Assembly: GCA_963930655.1 (NCBI GenBank)
Contig: OZ005612.1
Span: 5,647,001-5,711,000 of the forward strand
Direction: 5' to 3'
Source of the DNA: Myrica gale
Lineage: Eukaryota > Streptophyta > Magnoliopsida > Fagales > Myricaceae
DNA: 64,000 nucleotides
The translations under genes and the position numbers were made by a program. Below the pieces are notes generated by a model. It did not search any database. It had not been told where the DNA came from and saw nothing but the letters and a program-made list of their open reading frames with translations. Positions 46,951 through 59,676 of the stretch are shown one piece after another (position 1 is the stretch's first letter; each line of letters starts with the position of its first letter).

Positions 46951-47269
46951 GTTGCCTTTCTAGATTTTTCCTTGTACTCCCCTTTCTTGAATTTTTTTTT
47001 TCTGATTGTCGTGGTTTATTCAAGATGATGTTTTAATCCCACTTAGAGTTACCGCTATCTTTGTGCCTTCAATTCTAGTGTAATTTCTTTGTTTCGACTT
47101 GGTAGTATTGTACCTTTCTTTAGTGATGTAAGTTGATTGTAATGCTAGAAATCAACAGCAAGCATCAACGTTCATGATCATGAACCCTAGGTGACACTTG
47201 TACTTCATGTTCCTTAACTAAATCTTCCTATTTCTTTGTTCTTTTCTTGATTCTTTCCTTTACTCTTCC

Positions 47270-47912
47270 ATGGCAGATTATCTTATTGTGCTGCTGAAGG
47301 CACTATTGTAGGAGATCATAATCAAAGCCATAGCACATGGTGCGCACTTTGTTGAGCGTTCGGGGGACATGCAAGACCCTGCGCGAGGATTTAATCTGCC
47401 ACAAAGTCAATCGAGCTTGCCGTGTAGAAGAGCTCCTCAATCTTAAGGCTTGTCCCCTTGAAGTGGCCATATTTGTGGCTCACTGTTCATTCATCGCAAC
47501 CTCGATGTCCTTCTTTTGTGGGGTATTTACACCATGTTCTTGGAGCGCAATTATTCTAAGGGTCGGAAGTTGGTGGAAGAGGCCATGTAGGCCGGGAATC
47601 CTAGGGGAACGTACTTGGAGTCTGACAAGGTTGAGTGGGTCTCAAGCTTCTAGGGCCCTTAAAGGAGATGATGAATATGGTATGGTTAAGGGACCATTCC
47701 ATTTTGCAATTTGGTCTGGCATGGAATGATGGATCAGAGCTGGGCTCCATGCGGACAACTGGCTTGGTGTCAACGACAACTACCAGACTTTTGAGGTGGC
47801 GGGGCTCAACCTTGATGTTGGAGTACATTATTATGACGACAATCTTTGTCTAAACTGCAAGGCCAACCAAGAGAAGTCTTCTTTTGTATATAGGCTAAGT
47901 AGACAATATTTG
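47270..47912 (+). pseudogene. F-box-like gene copy 2, tandem duplicate, more decayed
   Basis: Starts MADYLIVLLKALL 1016 bp after the start of copy 1 and parallels it throughout, including the upstream T-rich leader. Stops and frameshifts occur early (TAG at about 47309). Blocks such as VRGTCKTLRED, GIYTMFLERNY and FVYRLSRQY still align with copy 1. The duplication therefore included the promoter side. Confidence 0.6.
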
Positions 47913-47934
47913 TATATAGGCCAACCATGATATA

Positions 47935-50400
47935 TTATTCTTAACCATCTATTAATGGTTTTCGTTATTTTTTTACCATATTAGATGATTATACACGATT
48001 GACATGCATTTATCTTATGAACATAAATCTGAAACTCAAACTTTGTTACAATCATTTTTTCAGCTTATCTAAATTAACTCAATTCGACACTAAAATCAAG
48101 ATTTTTATATCTGATAACGGTGTTGAATTTGTCATGCCACTCTTTGATAAACAAAATGGAACTATACACCAAAGATCTTGTGTTGGCAGTCCACAACAAA
48201 ATGAAGTGGTAGAAAGAAAACATCATATGAAATGCTCTTCCCAACACCACCATCATATTCCCCTATATGGGTATTTGGTTGCCTATGTTATGCTGCCACG
48301 CTGAAGTAAAATCGAATCAAATTTGATCCTCAGTTTAGAAAATGTATCTTTCTTAGTTTTTCCTTTTGGTATCAAATGATACAAGTTTTATGATCTTAAA
48401 CATCACATCACTTTTACCTCTAGGGATGTGATCATTGATGAATCAGATTTTTCATTTCAAAAGATTCCAAATAAGACTCCTAAAAATTTTGTACTCATTT
48501 CAGACTTGGTCCTCCCATATGTGTCACCTTTGGTTGATGTTCCATATCCTATTGTTCAAGCACCATAACAATATGATGCACCTGAGGTTCAACTTGATAG
48601 TAACGGTTCTCCCTCACTTCCTAGGTCTTCATCTTTTTCCCCACAACTTCTGAATAACCTTCTTTTATTCCACTAAGGAGATCCACAAGAGATAGACAGC
48701 CACCAAAGTATTTGCAGCAATATCGCTATCACCATATCATTGTCATTGTTCCCTTTTCCAAGCAATCAACTTCTGAGTCCACATGGCACCCACTAGCATC
48801 TCATTTTTCTTACCAAAAATTGTCCAGATCACACAAAGCTTATCTTTATCACTTTCATTGAATGAGGAACCAAAACCTTATGAGCAAGTTGTTGCCTTTA
48901 ATCATAACCATACCTGGACTATCACTATCCTACCACTACACAAAAAATCTAGTTGTAAATGAGTGGTAAATTGAATTTTGATAACACAATAGAAAGACAC
49001 AAAGTCTGGCTGGTTGCAAAGGGATACACTCAAAATGAGGGACTGGACTACCAAGAAATATTTAGCCTCCTAGCTAAGCTTACTACTGTCAGGGTTTTTC
49101 TTGCTTTTGCCTCCATTTGGTATTTATCCTAACTGGATGTCCACAATGTCTTCTTGCATAAAAAGCTAGATGAAGAGGTATATATGGACATTTCGTTAGG
49201 TTTCATAATCAAGGTGGAGCAAATGGGTCAAGAAAAAGTTGTTTACAAGGTAAATAAGGCTCTTTATGGGTTCAACCAAGCTTCAAGATAATGGTATTCT
49301 AAATTATCAACCTCTTTATTGGCTGTTAGGTTTAATTAATCTAAGTTAGACTACTCTTTATTCACTAGAACTATTAAGCATGGGTTCCTAGCAATTTTAG
49401 TATATGTGGATGACATTTTGGTGGGTAATAATTATCTATTTGAAGTTGAAACACTAAAGGGTTATTTGCACAGTCAATTCAAGATCAAGGATCTTGGCAA
49501 TCTCAATTTCTTCCTCTGTTTGGAGGTGGCCAGATCTGAGGCATTTTATTGTATCAGCGAAAGTATTCTTTAGACCTTCTTGAATAAGCTAGCTAGCTGG
49601 GTTTCAAGCCCATTTTCCACCCCAATCGAACTTAATCATAAGCTCTTTAGTTCACAAAAGGGAGCACTTTCAAATCCTACAAGCTACCAAAGGCTTGTCG
49701 GTAAGCTCATCTACTTAACCATCACTCGACATGATCCCACTTATGTTGAGAATGTGCTTAGTCAATTTATGGATAAGCCTAGTCAAGTTCACATGGATGT
49801 AGTAATTCTTGTTCTAAGGTACATTAAAGGCTCTCTTTGGCTAATTTTTTCCAAGCAATTCATCTCTCCATCTCAAGGCATACAATGACTCAGATTGGGC
49901 CTCTTGCCCTAATAGGCGAAAATCTGTCATGGGATATTGTACTTTTATTGGTGATTCATTGATTAGTTGGAAGTCTAAGAAGCAAGATACGATTTTTAGG
50001 TCCTTTACCAGGGCTGAATATCATGCCCTTGCCTCAACCACTTCTAAAGTAATCTGGCTACTTGCACTGCTCCAAGATTTTAATGTTCCACATTTAGAAT
50101 CTGTTCTCCTCTTTTGTGATAGTCAAGCTACCATTCACCTAATTAAAAATTCAGTCTTCACGGGATATTGTGTTTTTATTGGTGATTCATTGATTATTTG
50201 GAAGTCTAAGAAGCAAGACACGGGTTTCAGGTCCTTTACCAAAGCTGAATATCGTTCCCTTGTCTCAACCACTTCTGAAGTAATATGGTTTCTTGTATTG
50301 CTCCAAATTTTAATGTTTCACATTCAAAATCTGTTCTCCTCTTTTGTGATAGTTAGGCTACCATTCACCTAAGCAAAAATAGGTGTCTTAGTTATATATG
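47935..50400 (+). mobile_element. Ty1/copia pol remnant (integrase to RNase H)
   Basis: Plus-strand frames give integrase pieces DDYTRLTCIYLMN, SDNGVEFVMPLF and [10 protein letters not shown] (47985-48225). The reverse transcriptase follows with VAKGYTQNEGLDYQEIF (about 49010), LVYVDDILVG (about 49399) and FKIKDLGNLNFFLCLEV. RNase H motifs follow from about 49930. There are many stops and frameshifts, part of the IN-RT linker is scrambled, and gag and protease are absent. LTRs were not identified. The left border abuts F-box copy 2. Confidence 0.9.
49933..50394 (+). repeat. 231-bp tandem duplication of the Copia RNase H segment
   Basis: The segment coding GYCTFIGDSLISWKSKKQDT through the DSQATIHL region at 49933-50163 is repeated at 50164-50394. 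The two copies differ at a modest number of sites and stay in frame across the join, giving one 147-residue frame with a doubled domain piece. Confidence 0.92.
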
Positions 50401-50639
50401 CCCATCTCGAGGGGAGTAAGAAGAATAAGTCTTTTTTTCCTTTTACACATGTACATACTTTTTCTTTTCTTTATGGTATTACTTGGTAAAAGCCATGGTG
50501 GCTATTGTAGACAAAAAAAAAGCCACTTTACAGAGACCTTGTCCCATTCTGAACAAAGTAGAATTTCTTCAGGTTGTGTGCGTTTTCTGACATGGCTATA
50601 TAACTTGTAATTAATATGAGTTGAATATCTTAATAACGA

Positions 50640-51039
50640 AATTTGTGTTATATGTAAAACTAAAAATTAATCAAATAGGTCAAGCTCGAACTCATTCAAA
50701 AAATAAATAAATAAGCTTTAACTCATTTATTGTGCAGTTGCTAAGGCTCAAACTGAACATTCTGTAGCAGAGGTGCTCCTATGGTCACACATAGGGAGGG
50801 TTGTTTCATTAGTCGCCTCTCCCCTTTTTGCTTAGAAAAATAAATAAATAAACAACCTTTAATATAAAAAAAGCACTACGTAAAAAAGCATGGACTTGAC
50901 TCATACTAAAAATAAAAAAATAAATAATAGAAAGAATGAATGAACGTATGTAAAGATTAGATAATTGTATACATTTCAGTCATCTCTGGATAGGCTTAAA
51001 TATATACACATTGCTAGCGAGCCAAATGGATGGGCGAGG
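50640..51039. other. No gene recognised
   Basis: AT-rich spacer between the Copia remnant and the inverted-repeat-bounded nest. Confidence 0.5.
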
Positions 51040-51054
51040 CTCAACATCTAGGGT

Positions 51055-51475
51055 TGGTCTAGAAACGGCTCTAGGTCCAGGCTCTGGTTTTGGTTCCAAA
51101 AGCTGAACCCTCACCAACATTCACTGTTAGTCACGAGCGGTCTAGAGGATTCATCTTCTGACACATGATTTAAGCGGGTGTTTTCAACAATGAGCAACCC
51201 AAGTAATGTCAGTGAAATTGATGCCCCTTCCGACATTGCTGGGGTGAATACCACGTCCGGTGATTCCAACAACTTCTACCATTACAACTGTACAAGAAGT
51301 GGGTTGGGCCTGTGTGTGGAGCCTGTGTGGGTCATTCCTTATTGTGTAAGACAATTGAGCCCCGTTTAAAGCTCATCGCAACTAACCATCCTGCCCTCTG
51401 CGTTCATATATCACAACCCTTCAATACAATATTGACTGCATGATTATTTCAATAACATGGATGCAATAACCTAAG
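51055..51475 (+). repeat. Left arm of ~400-bp inverted repeat bounding a nest
   Basis: Pairs in reverse complement with 58014-58405. Strongly shared blocks include gtgaaattgatgccccttcc, gaataccacgtccggtgat, attgtgtaagacaattg and tacaatattgactg. The outer end, gggttggtctagaaac, is a weak match to the PIF/Harbinger-like ggcctgtttggaaac at the other end. Confidence 0.9.
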
Positions 51476-52069
51476 TCAAATAGGCTGAGTATTTATTCAG
51501 GAGCGGTAATTGCAAATCATAATTGCGCTGCTTGCCACCCCTACATACTTTGTTTCTCCTCTCCGGCAATACTCCACACGAACGCTCACTCTCTAACTTC
51601 TCAATAACAAGAACGGTGTTTTGGTTGTAATTGTTTTCTCAACCCCTTACAACCGTGCACTACTTTTTACTTATGTTCTATAGTTTTTCAGATTATTATC
51701 ACAGAATGCACCACTCATGTAAACATTTTACCCATTCACATACGCCAGCGTGGGACGCAAGCAGATCCGTTTGACATCCCATGAATATTGATTCAACATA
51801 CAACCTTGTCCCCTTAATCTCCGCAATTATAGGCAGACGCGTTCCTAAAATAACCTGTATGTTCCTCCAACGAGATAACACCATGGGACCGTTCCAGGTA
51901 TGCAACATTAGCAGAGCATTGTCACCCATTTTGGCCTAAGTCTTATCATAAATACCAATGGTGTGCTATACCCATTGGAGCTCTATTTGTTACCTGTAAT
52001 GCTACTATATTTTGAATCTTCCAAACCAAAGTTTGTCAATAAATGATAAACAAACGGTCTTTGTATAAG

Positions 52070-54078
52070 TAAAGGAACATGACAAAAGAAAGAATTATCT
52101 CCACACTTTTCATTTCAATGAATGGGGTATTTATACAAACAGATGATGTGCAGCAGACCGATATTTGTGGTCGAGCACAAATTACAAATATTCTCGATTC
52201 CGTTACAACCAACAATCATTACTACAAACAGATCCTAACAAACTATTGTCTTAGAAGATTTGTACAGTTGGTAGACGATGGTGGATTGCTCATGTGACTG
52301 CTGAGGTGGTGAGTTGTGGAAGACGTGCTTTATTATCCCCCAGCAAGTCCAGCGGAGCAGCATGAACCGTAAGACTTAAGCGAAGCTGCTGAAAGCGAGA
52401 AGAAACAAGCGGCTTGGCGAGGACATCAACAAGCTGATTCTTGTTGGAAATAAAGGCCACCTTGAGAGAGTGATCAACAACTCTATCACGCATGAAATGA
52501 AAATCAAAGGCAACATGTTTCATGCGTGAATGAAAAAATATGATTGGTGGAGAGATAAGTAGCCCCAAGGTTGTCACACCAAAGTGTAGGGGCAGCAAAG
52601 AGAGAAACGCCAAGCTCAGACTAGAGAGATTGAAGCCAAATCAATCAGCAATGACATTAGCGAGAGCATTATACTCAGCCTCCGTGCTAGAACAGGCAAC
52701 AATGGCTGCGTTTTGGAGGACCAAGAGATAAGATTCAGACCAAAAAAGGCACAAAAGCCACTGGTAGACCAACGATCATCAGGGCATCCAACCCAATCTG
52801 CATCAGAGTAAGCAAAGAGACAATGAGAAGGAGAGCGCTGTAGAAACAAACCATAATGAAAAGTATGCTTAAGGTAGCGCAAGATGCGCTTCACAACCTG
52901 CCGATGAGGAAGTCGAGAAGACTGCATGAATTGGCAGACTCTATTCATGGTAAAGGCGATATCCGATCTTGTAAGATAGAGGTATTGAAGATTTCCAACG
53001 GTACTGCGAAAAAGAGTTGGATCTTCAAATAAAGGTTTGTCAGTTTTGGAGAGAGCAGGGGAGGCACCCATGGGAGAGGTCACGAGTTTGGCCTCAAGCA
53101 TGTTGTTCTTGACAAGTAAATCACAGATGTACTTCTTTTGAGTAAGGAGAGGACCATTCGACTGAGGCAGAAACGTAAGGCCAAGAAAATAATGTAAAGC
53201 ACCAAGATCCTTGATCGGAAAAGAAGAGTTGAGCTGCTCAACAACATTCTGAAGAAACATAGGGTCCGAACCTGTGAGTAACAAGTCATCAACATAAACC
53301 AGCATATAAGTAATGATGTTGGATTGTCGATAGATGAAGAGAGAAGCATCAAATTGGGAAGCCACAAATCCAAGGCGAAGAAGTTGATACCAAAGTCGAT
53401 GAAACCAGGCGCGGGGCACCTACTTGAGGCCATACAAGGCCTTTGTAAGGCAGCAGACATACTAAGGATGTTCAGGGTGGACAAAGCCAAAAGGTTGTTG
53501 CATAAAGACCTCATCAGATAAGTCACCGTGCAAAAATGCATTTTACACGTCAAGTTGCTTTAGGCACCAACCAGCAGACAACCAAAGCAAGAACTAACCG
53601 AATGGTGGATTGTTTAACAACCGGACTGAAGGTTTCTCTATAATCAAGACCTACATGTTGTTGGTAACCATTGGCGATAAGCTGAGCTTTCTGACATTGA
53701 AAAGAGCCATCCACATTTCGCTTGGTGTGGAATACCTATTTGCAGCCAACCAGATTCTTGGGAACAAGATTCTTGAGAACCAGATTTTCCGCAAGGTCAG
53801 CCATGGAAGACATGAGTCTTTTTTAGAGGCTTTGATACCATAAAGGAACACGACAAAAGAAATAATTATCTCCACACTTTTCATTTCAATGAATGGGGTA
53901 TTTATACAAACAAATGATGAGATATTACAAATATTCTCTATTCCGTTACAACCAACAATCATTACTACAAACAAATCCTAACAAACTATTATTCTAGAAG
54001 ATCTGTACAGTTGGTAGACAAGGGTGGAGTGCTCACGTGACTGCTGAGGTGGTGAGCTGTGGAAGACATGTTTTATTA
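52070..54078 (-). mobile_element. Internally deleted Copia retrotransposon with TA...TA LTR ends
   Basis: Direct repeats at 52070-52335 and 53841-54078 are the LTRs, and both flanks carry the 5-bp duplication ATAAG (52065-52069, 54079-54083). On the minus strand the LTRs run TAATAAAA/G...CCTTTA rather than TG...CA. The primer-binding site TGGTATCAAAGCC follows the 5' LTR at 53840, and a gctggggga purine tract precedes the 3' LTR. The interior encodes only RT and RNase H: LVYVDDLLLTG, FPIKDLGALHYFLGL and YSDADWVGCPDDRWST are clear (267-residue frame 53419-52616). Gag, protease and integrase are gone. The 3' LTR holds about 28 bp more than the 5' LTR. Confidence 0.93.
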
Positions 54079-55048
54079 ATAAGTATGTATCTATCAATAA
54101 TATAAGGCAAACAAAAATTTAAATATGAAAAATGTTGGAAAAGTGAACGTGACACCACACAAGTGCAGAATAACACATGATTCCTGGGGTATCAGGGTGG
54201 GAACCCTACAATTGAGCAATGTTTATACATGTAACCCATTTTCGCTGTATTACCTACTTACCTACTAGCATGCCAAATAAAAAGAAGATAACAAGCAAGA
54301 GCAAAACTACACAGACCTTCCGGTGATCTGCTCCCTTTGCGCGACGGTTGTCTTGCACCAGCTCGTCGGCAACCATTCAGTGCCATCAACCAGCTCGTCG
54401 GCAACCATTTAGCAAATAATAATACGACCTAATACAAAGAGTCAGATATATTCACAAAACCATACTCGCATATAAAATATTGGCAACGTAACCATAACAA
54501 CCACGTGTATCAGAATTTGTATTATAAAATGAAAACTCTCACCTCACCCAACGGACAACGGTAAAACCATCTCTCGTAATTCTTTTTTGTCCTCACTTGA
54601 ATAATTCGCATTCGTCTTCCCCCACAACTGCAGATTGGTCCTCTGTGCTTCTAATGTGGGCAAGCACAACAATGAATAAGTTAGGAAACAAATTATATGA
54701 GTTGATTTCCATACATTTCAAAGTCCTCACCATAATGGTTAGTTTAATTCTCTTACAAACAAACCGCATATAGCCAAACAAAAAATACACATAGGAACAT
54801 GTTCGTTTGTCCACAAATATTACAAATGTGCCACAATCACAACATCAAACCAACAGTGGCGTCCATAATGTAGAAACAAAATACATAAATCTAGTAGGTG
54901 TAGTACATATGTGTGCCCTTTAACTATATCCCATTTCATGAAAGTCAAATCACATAGCCCATAGAGAGGACCTCATCATCCATGTCGTTGGTGCGATTCC
55001 GGATAGGCCCCAAGCTACCTAGCCCCTAGCATTCCACACCATGTCCAT

Positions 55049-55763
55049 CATTTAATCTCTCTTCCGAGCCATTTCCCTTGCTGCTACTGGACATACATCT
55101 AGGGTGCTAAAATCATGTCTGAAACTCTCTTCCCCTTCCACGTCTTGCTCATTTAAGCTGAATCTCATAAATACTGAATCCATTGGTTGATATATCCGAC
55201 AGAAGTTGTACAAAGTACAACATGCAGTGACCACGCATGGTTGGCGGATTGGTAGGTAGCGTGACATAGTATCCAACACTGGGAATTGAGCCTTCAGCAT
55301 TCCAAACAACCGCTCATTTAGATTCCTTAAAGACGAATGGTCGTAATTAAACAACTCTTTCTTGGCTCATGGAGTCCCTCCCGTACCAGAGAATCCCTTC
55401 AGTAGGGCAAACCCCGAGTCCACCAAATAAAACTTCCCTAATGAGGATTGTCACTTTAATAAGAATGCAAAGCACAACTAGTTTCATATTACCCACCTTC
55501 ATTTCATTATAGTACAAGTAAATTTGAATTTCCAATTCAAAACATAAATGTGTTAGCCTTACCCTCGGGGGGAGTGGGAATTTGTCTTCGGGTCGCATCA
55601 CCACGTTGTAGAACACTCGCGAGTCATGGGCAGATCTTCCCACCCAGAATATATGAACGTAAATCGAGCATCAAAGTCACATACTGCTAAAACATTTTGG
55701 GATATCTTAGCCTTCTGATTCCTGTACCAAGACCTTGCATTGGTTGGAGCCCATGCACTGACG
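55049..55763 (-). pseudogene. PIF/Harbinger transposase (DDE_Tnp_4) relic
   Basis: Minus-strand exon 1 reads WYRNQKAKISQNVLAVCDFD and, after a frameshift near 55635, GRSAHDSRVFYNVVMRPEDK. A real-looking intron (about 55560-55432) interrupts it. Exon 2 resumes with FYLVDSGFALLKGFSG, meets a TGA near 55365, and continues as FNYDHSSLRNLNERLFGMLKAQFPVL. The second Asp (VDSG) and the Glu (NERLFG) of the DDE triad are visible; the first (DGTH) has been destroyed where the Ty3 LTR fragment begins. This transposase may once have belonged to the element bounded by the 51055/58405 inverted repeats. Confidence 0.88.
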
Positions 55764-56590
55764 TGTGTCCTAAACGGTAGGTAGGGCTCAATCGGATGAC
55801 TAAGCAACCAGATTAAAGCCCAATGGGCCACAAATATGACCAAGGTCGGGCAAGGCTTATCTCATTCAAAGATACCTGCTCGGCCCGCCTACTCCAATCA
55901 TGGTCGGTCAGCAATTCCTACTTGATCAGGGAAAATCTCCCCATTGGCTAAAAAAAGTGAGCAAGAGATATTAGTTTGAGACCAAGTGGGAAAGAAACTT
56001 CATTCCCAACCTATAAATATCAAGTACCCCTTCCATCTCGATAACTCTAACACAATCTCCTTAATCTCAAAAGCTCTCTTACTGACTTAGGCTTCAGAGA
56101 CCCTTCTTCGGGATCAACTTTCTCTTACTTGCTCGTAGAACTGGATCCCTGATCGACATTCCTCCAAGTCATTTTTAGGTATCATTATTTGGCGCTGTTT
56201 GTGGGAAAGTCTTATTTCTCACTCAAAACCTCTTTTTTCCATCGTTGATTCCTCATAAACTCCCAGAAATGACTCCCATCCAAGAACACGAAACCAAAAA
56301 CCCCCAAGATCGCTGTCCTCCCTGAAAGCCCGGCGCGAAATGTAGAAAGATTGGCCATAGTAGAAATCCTGACCCAACGCATAGAGACAATCATTCAAAA
56401 TTTTGATTATGTAATACCTCCTCGATCACCATCTCCACCCCCTCCTCTCCATGAAGAAGAAGCCTAGATGGTGTAGAAAATAGATGTTACTAAACCTGCT
56501 GATGAGTTTAGAACTCAAGCACATTAGCTAAGAATCCATTTAGATGAAATGATCAAATCATTTGATTTCTCACGAAACATGGATGAACCT
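55764..56590 (+). mobile_element. Ty3-type LTR and leader fragment
   Basis: The segment after 55764 ends in an LTR-like border near 56184, followed by ttatttggcgctgtttgtgg, the TGGCGC...GTGGG primer-site pattern of plant Tat/Athila-type Ty3 elements. A cctataaatatcaa TATA-like site (56011) fits an LTR promoter. Degraded gag-leader sequence with NFDYVIPPRSPSPPPPLHEE-like coding continues to about 56590. The rest of the element is missing. Confidence 0.6.
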
Positions 56591-56639
56591 TGTATTGACA
56601 AGAAGTCAGTGGGAGTCTAGTAGTGTTTCTAGTTTTTAA

Positions 56640-58013
56640 TGTTAGTAATATTTTGCTTATGGGAATGACATCTGGACGATGTCATCAATAGAAAAGATGG
56701 TTCACGAACCATATTTTTCAAGTCAAAGACCTTTGGAAGTGTTCTGTGTTCTTGAAGCCAAATATTGGCAATGATTTATTGAATACCAAGGACTTTGGGT
56801 ATAGTATTCATCTTTCCAAGAGGAGAGAGATAATGCCAGATATTAGTCATGCGGTCAGCATTATGAGTGGATATTAATCTGACATGGGCTCTGAAAGCTA
56901 GACAGCGGTCAAGTATATTCTCAGCATTGAAAGCAAAGTACATAGAATGAAGATACATGATATGGTGAATTAGAGTGATGTCGTGATGGCTGATGTATTG
57001 TCAACCTACGACATTGTGGGTCCGTTTCTCACCGAATCGCTGACTAAAATTTTTTTTAAGACATATTTAAAGTTTGTATGGGTATGAGATACCTAGATAA
57101 ATGGTTTTGAGTGCAAGTGAGAGATGTTGGAAATATGCCCTCAAGTGATAGATGTACTTTTCGGTTCCTTGTTCACTTGATAGTTGTTATAGACCGAGGT
57201 ATACTCTATACAGATATACTGTTTCACAAGGAGACTAACAGATTTCTTGTTGAGCATTTACACATGTCCATTTATCGTGTAGAAGACCCAACATCGTCTG
57301 GAATATTTGACCGAGAAAGATCATCACCAAATTATTCGGTCAAGGCACAAGCACACAATATTAATACTCTTACAATAAACTAATTGTACTGAATGCCTTC
57401 TCAACATTAGTGGTCACTTCCAAAAGGTATTCATATTTCATCATGTTCAGTGCATTTACTCTTACAATGCATCCACTCGTCTGCTTAAGATTACTACTTC
57501 AATGACAGAGTCCATCATCCTATTTAATAGAGGCACAACGAGTGTAGACCTATCACTAGCCAGTGGAATTTTGCGAAAATATTTTAAGACTATAAAGAGT
57601 AATAGACTGTGGATTAAGAATTATATGAGCTAGGGTCTTAATCGATCTCACTATCTCGAGATTCAATTGTGATATGTTAATGGACATGATCACAATTTGC
57701 AAAAGCTCATACATTCGTAATACAAAATATAAGGGGGTTAAATGAAAAAAGAGTTTTTCATGATGATCCTACTGCGGATATTTGAGATCCCTAAAGATCT
57801 CACGCATAAGCACAGAAGAAGCTCTGAGTAAGCCTTATAAATAGCTCAAACTTCATTTGAGAGAGAGAAAAGTCATTTTCCGCGAGAATCGTTCTCTTAC
57901 TAAAAACTCTCTCTAGAGTTCTCTCTCTCAAGAACTGTGTGCGTGGATCTGAAGGAGACATAACGCTTGGGCTGCTTAATTTCAACGATCCAGAATTCCG
58001 CTACGAAAACTTA
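56640..58013 (+). mobile_element. Copia 3' end with LTR
   Basis: Degraded RNase H tail (AKYIE near 56935, VMADVLST near 56980, TESLTK near 57035, FKTYLKFVW near 57055) leads into an LTR starting TGTTGGAAATATGCCCTC at 57124. The LTR body contains a TATA-like tataaatagc near 57836 and ends near 58013, where it meets the right inverted-repeat arm. The other LTR and gag-pol are absent from the window. Confidence 0.7.
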
Positions 58014-58405
58014 TAGGTTATTGCGTCCACGTTATCAAAATAATTATCCAGTCAATATTGTATTCAAAGGCTACGACATATGAACGCAGAGGGAAAAATG
58101 GTTACTTGCGAGGAGCTTTAAATGGGCCCCAATTGTCTTACACAATAGGGAATGACCTACACATGCTCCATGCATAAGCCCAACCCGTTGGTATCACCGG
58201 ACGTGGTATTCACCCCGGCAATGTCGGAAGGGGCATCAATTTCACTAACAATAGTTGGGTTGCGTGTTGTTGAAAACACCCACTTCAATCATGTGTCATG
58301 AGATGAATCATCTAGGCCCCTCGCAGCTAGCAGTGATGGTTTAGCTCGTGGAACCAGATCCAGAGCCAGGACCGAAACCAGAACCTTTACCTGTTTCCAA
58401 ACAGG
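58014..58405 (-). repeat. Right arm of ~400-bp inverted repeat bounding a nest
   Basis: Reverse complement partner of 51055-51475. Its outer end reads gtttccaaacaggccc on the plus strand, that is GGGCCTGTTTGGAAAC read inward, close to plant PIF/Harbinger termini. No matching 3-bp target duplication was found. Confidence 0.9.
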
Positions 58406-59676
58406 CCCCAAATGATTATATGCCCCAAAGCTTGACTAGGCACTGCAGACGTTACAATTAAGAACAAGAATGACGTCCAATGTCGAGTCATGCAAGTGCG
58501 ACCCATTCCATTCCTTCATTTTTTTTGTTCTCTTTTTTGTTAAAGATGAAGATATTTTCGCAAATATATGAGTTTGTGCAATATTTTCACTCCATATAAA
58601 TTATATAATTATTAGACCACAAATTTTGAAAGCTGTATTAAATTATTAATAGAGTAGATATTTCAAACTTAGGTGATGTTTGGATATTCAATATATTCAA
58701 CTTTAAAAAAAAATCAAAAGCTGAAGATTTTTACAACCAAACATCGAAATTTCAAAAAATTCACATAAATTTTAACCCATTTTTCACACTTTAGTATTTT
58801 ATTCATTAAGTATTTTATTCATTAAAAAAACATATATCAAATTTTCTCTTTCTTGACTTCTTAACAAATTCAATTATTTTGCATTAAATTTTTCTTATCA
58901 AATCTTCTCGCTTTATTTTTTAACAAGTTTTAATAAAAATCATTATGAGGAAAAATCATAGTTTACCTCATAATTATAGGACAAAATCATTCTAGACCAA
59001 TTAATGCCTTATTTGGATGGGGACGTACATTGAAGACTTTCAAAAGTTAAAGGACTTAAATATGTGTTTTGATAATTGAGGAATTGAGGTTGATATTGTA
59101 CAACAGTTACAAAAGAATTATAACTTTTTCTCAATCATTTTGCCATCACACGTGTGCCAACTTTTTACGAACTCCGTCAAAAGTCATACTCTCAAAAAAT
59201 TTCTAATACAAATTCTAAATTCTAAAATTTTCTACATCCCAACATTAACTCCAAAATCATGAATTAGCCAACCCCTAGAATAAGTAAAGACCTAGATGTT
59301 TTCGTGTTTTGAGTGTTAAAATTTGTAAATGTTGAAGTTAATGAAAAAGTATATAGAAAGATGATCTGAATAAATTTTTTATATTTATTTATAATAAAAA
59401 AAATCATTAGAACGAGAATGAGAGAATTTTTTTGTAATAATTTTATTGGTTCAAAATTTTGGGTGCATTTTGGGGGAAACACAAAAGCCAACCACCTGCC
59501 AAAGAGTTGACACGTCTCTCAGCGCAGGTCCACTTTAACTCTCTACAACTTTTTAGTGGAGGGTATAGGAGGATAGGAGGCTTAGGACTGGGGAAACGCA
59601 TTAAACTTGAATAAACGAAAGACGAGAACTCGAGAGTGTAGAGGCTTTTGTTACCGGTGATCTCCTGAAGGAACGG
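58406..59676. other. Upstream flank of the plastid-protein gene; no other gene
   Basis: AT-rich sequence. Around 58675-58760 gatgtttggatattcaa and accaaacatcgaa face each other like MITE ends, but no full element was resolved. The promoter of the downstream gene should lie in 59250-59676. Confidence 0.45.

Noticed and set aside
51699-51929. 76-residue minus frame as a Harbinger accessory (Myb-like) gene
   Set aside because: No Myb or trihelix pattern of Trp spacing was found, and the frame is short.
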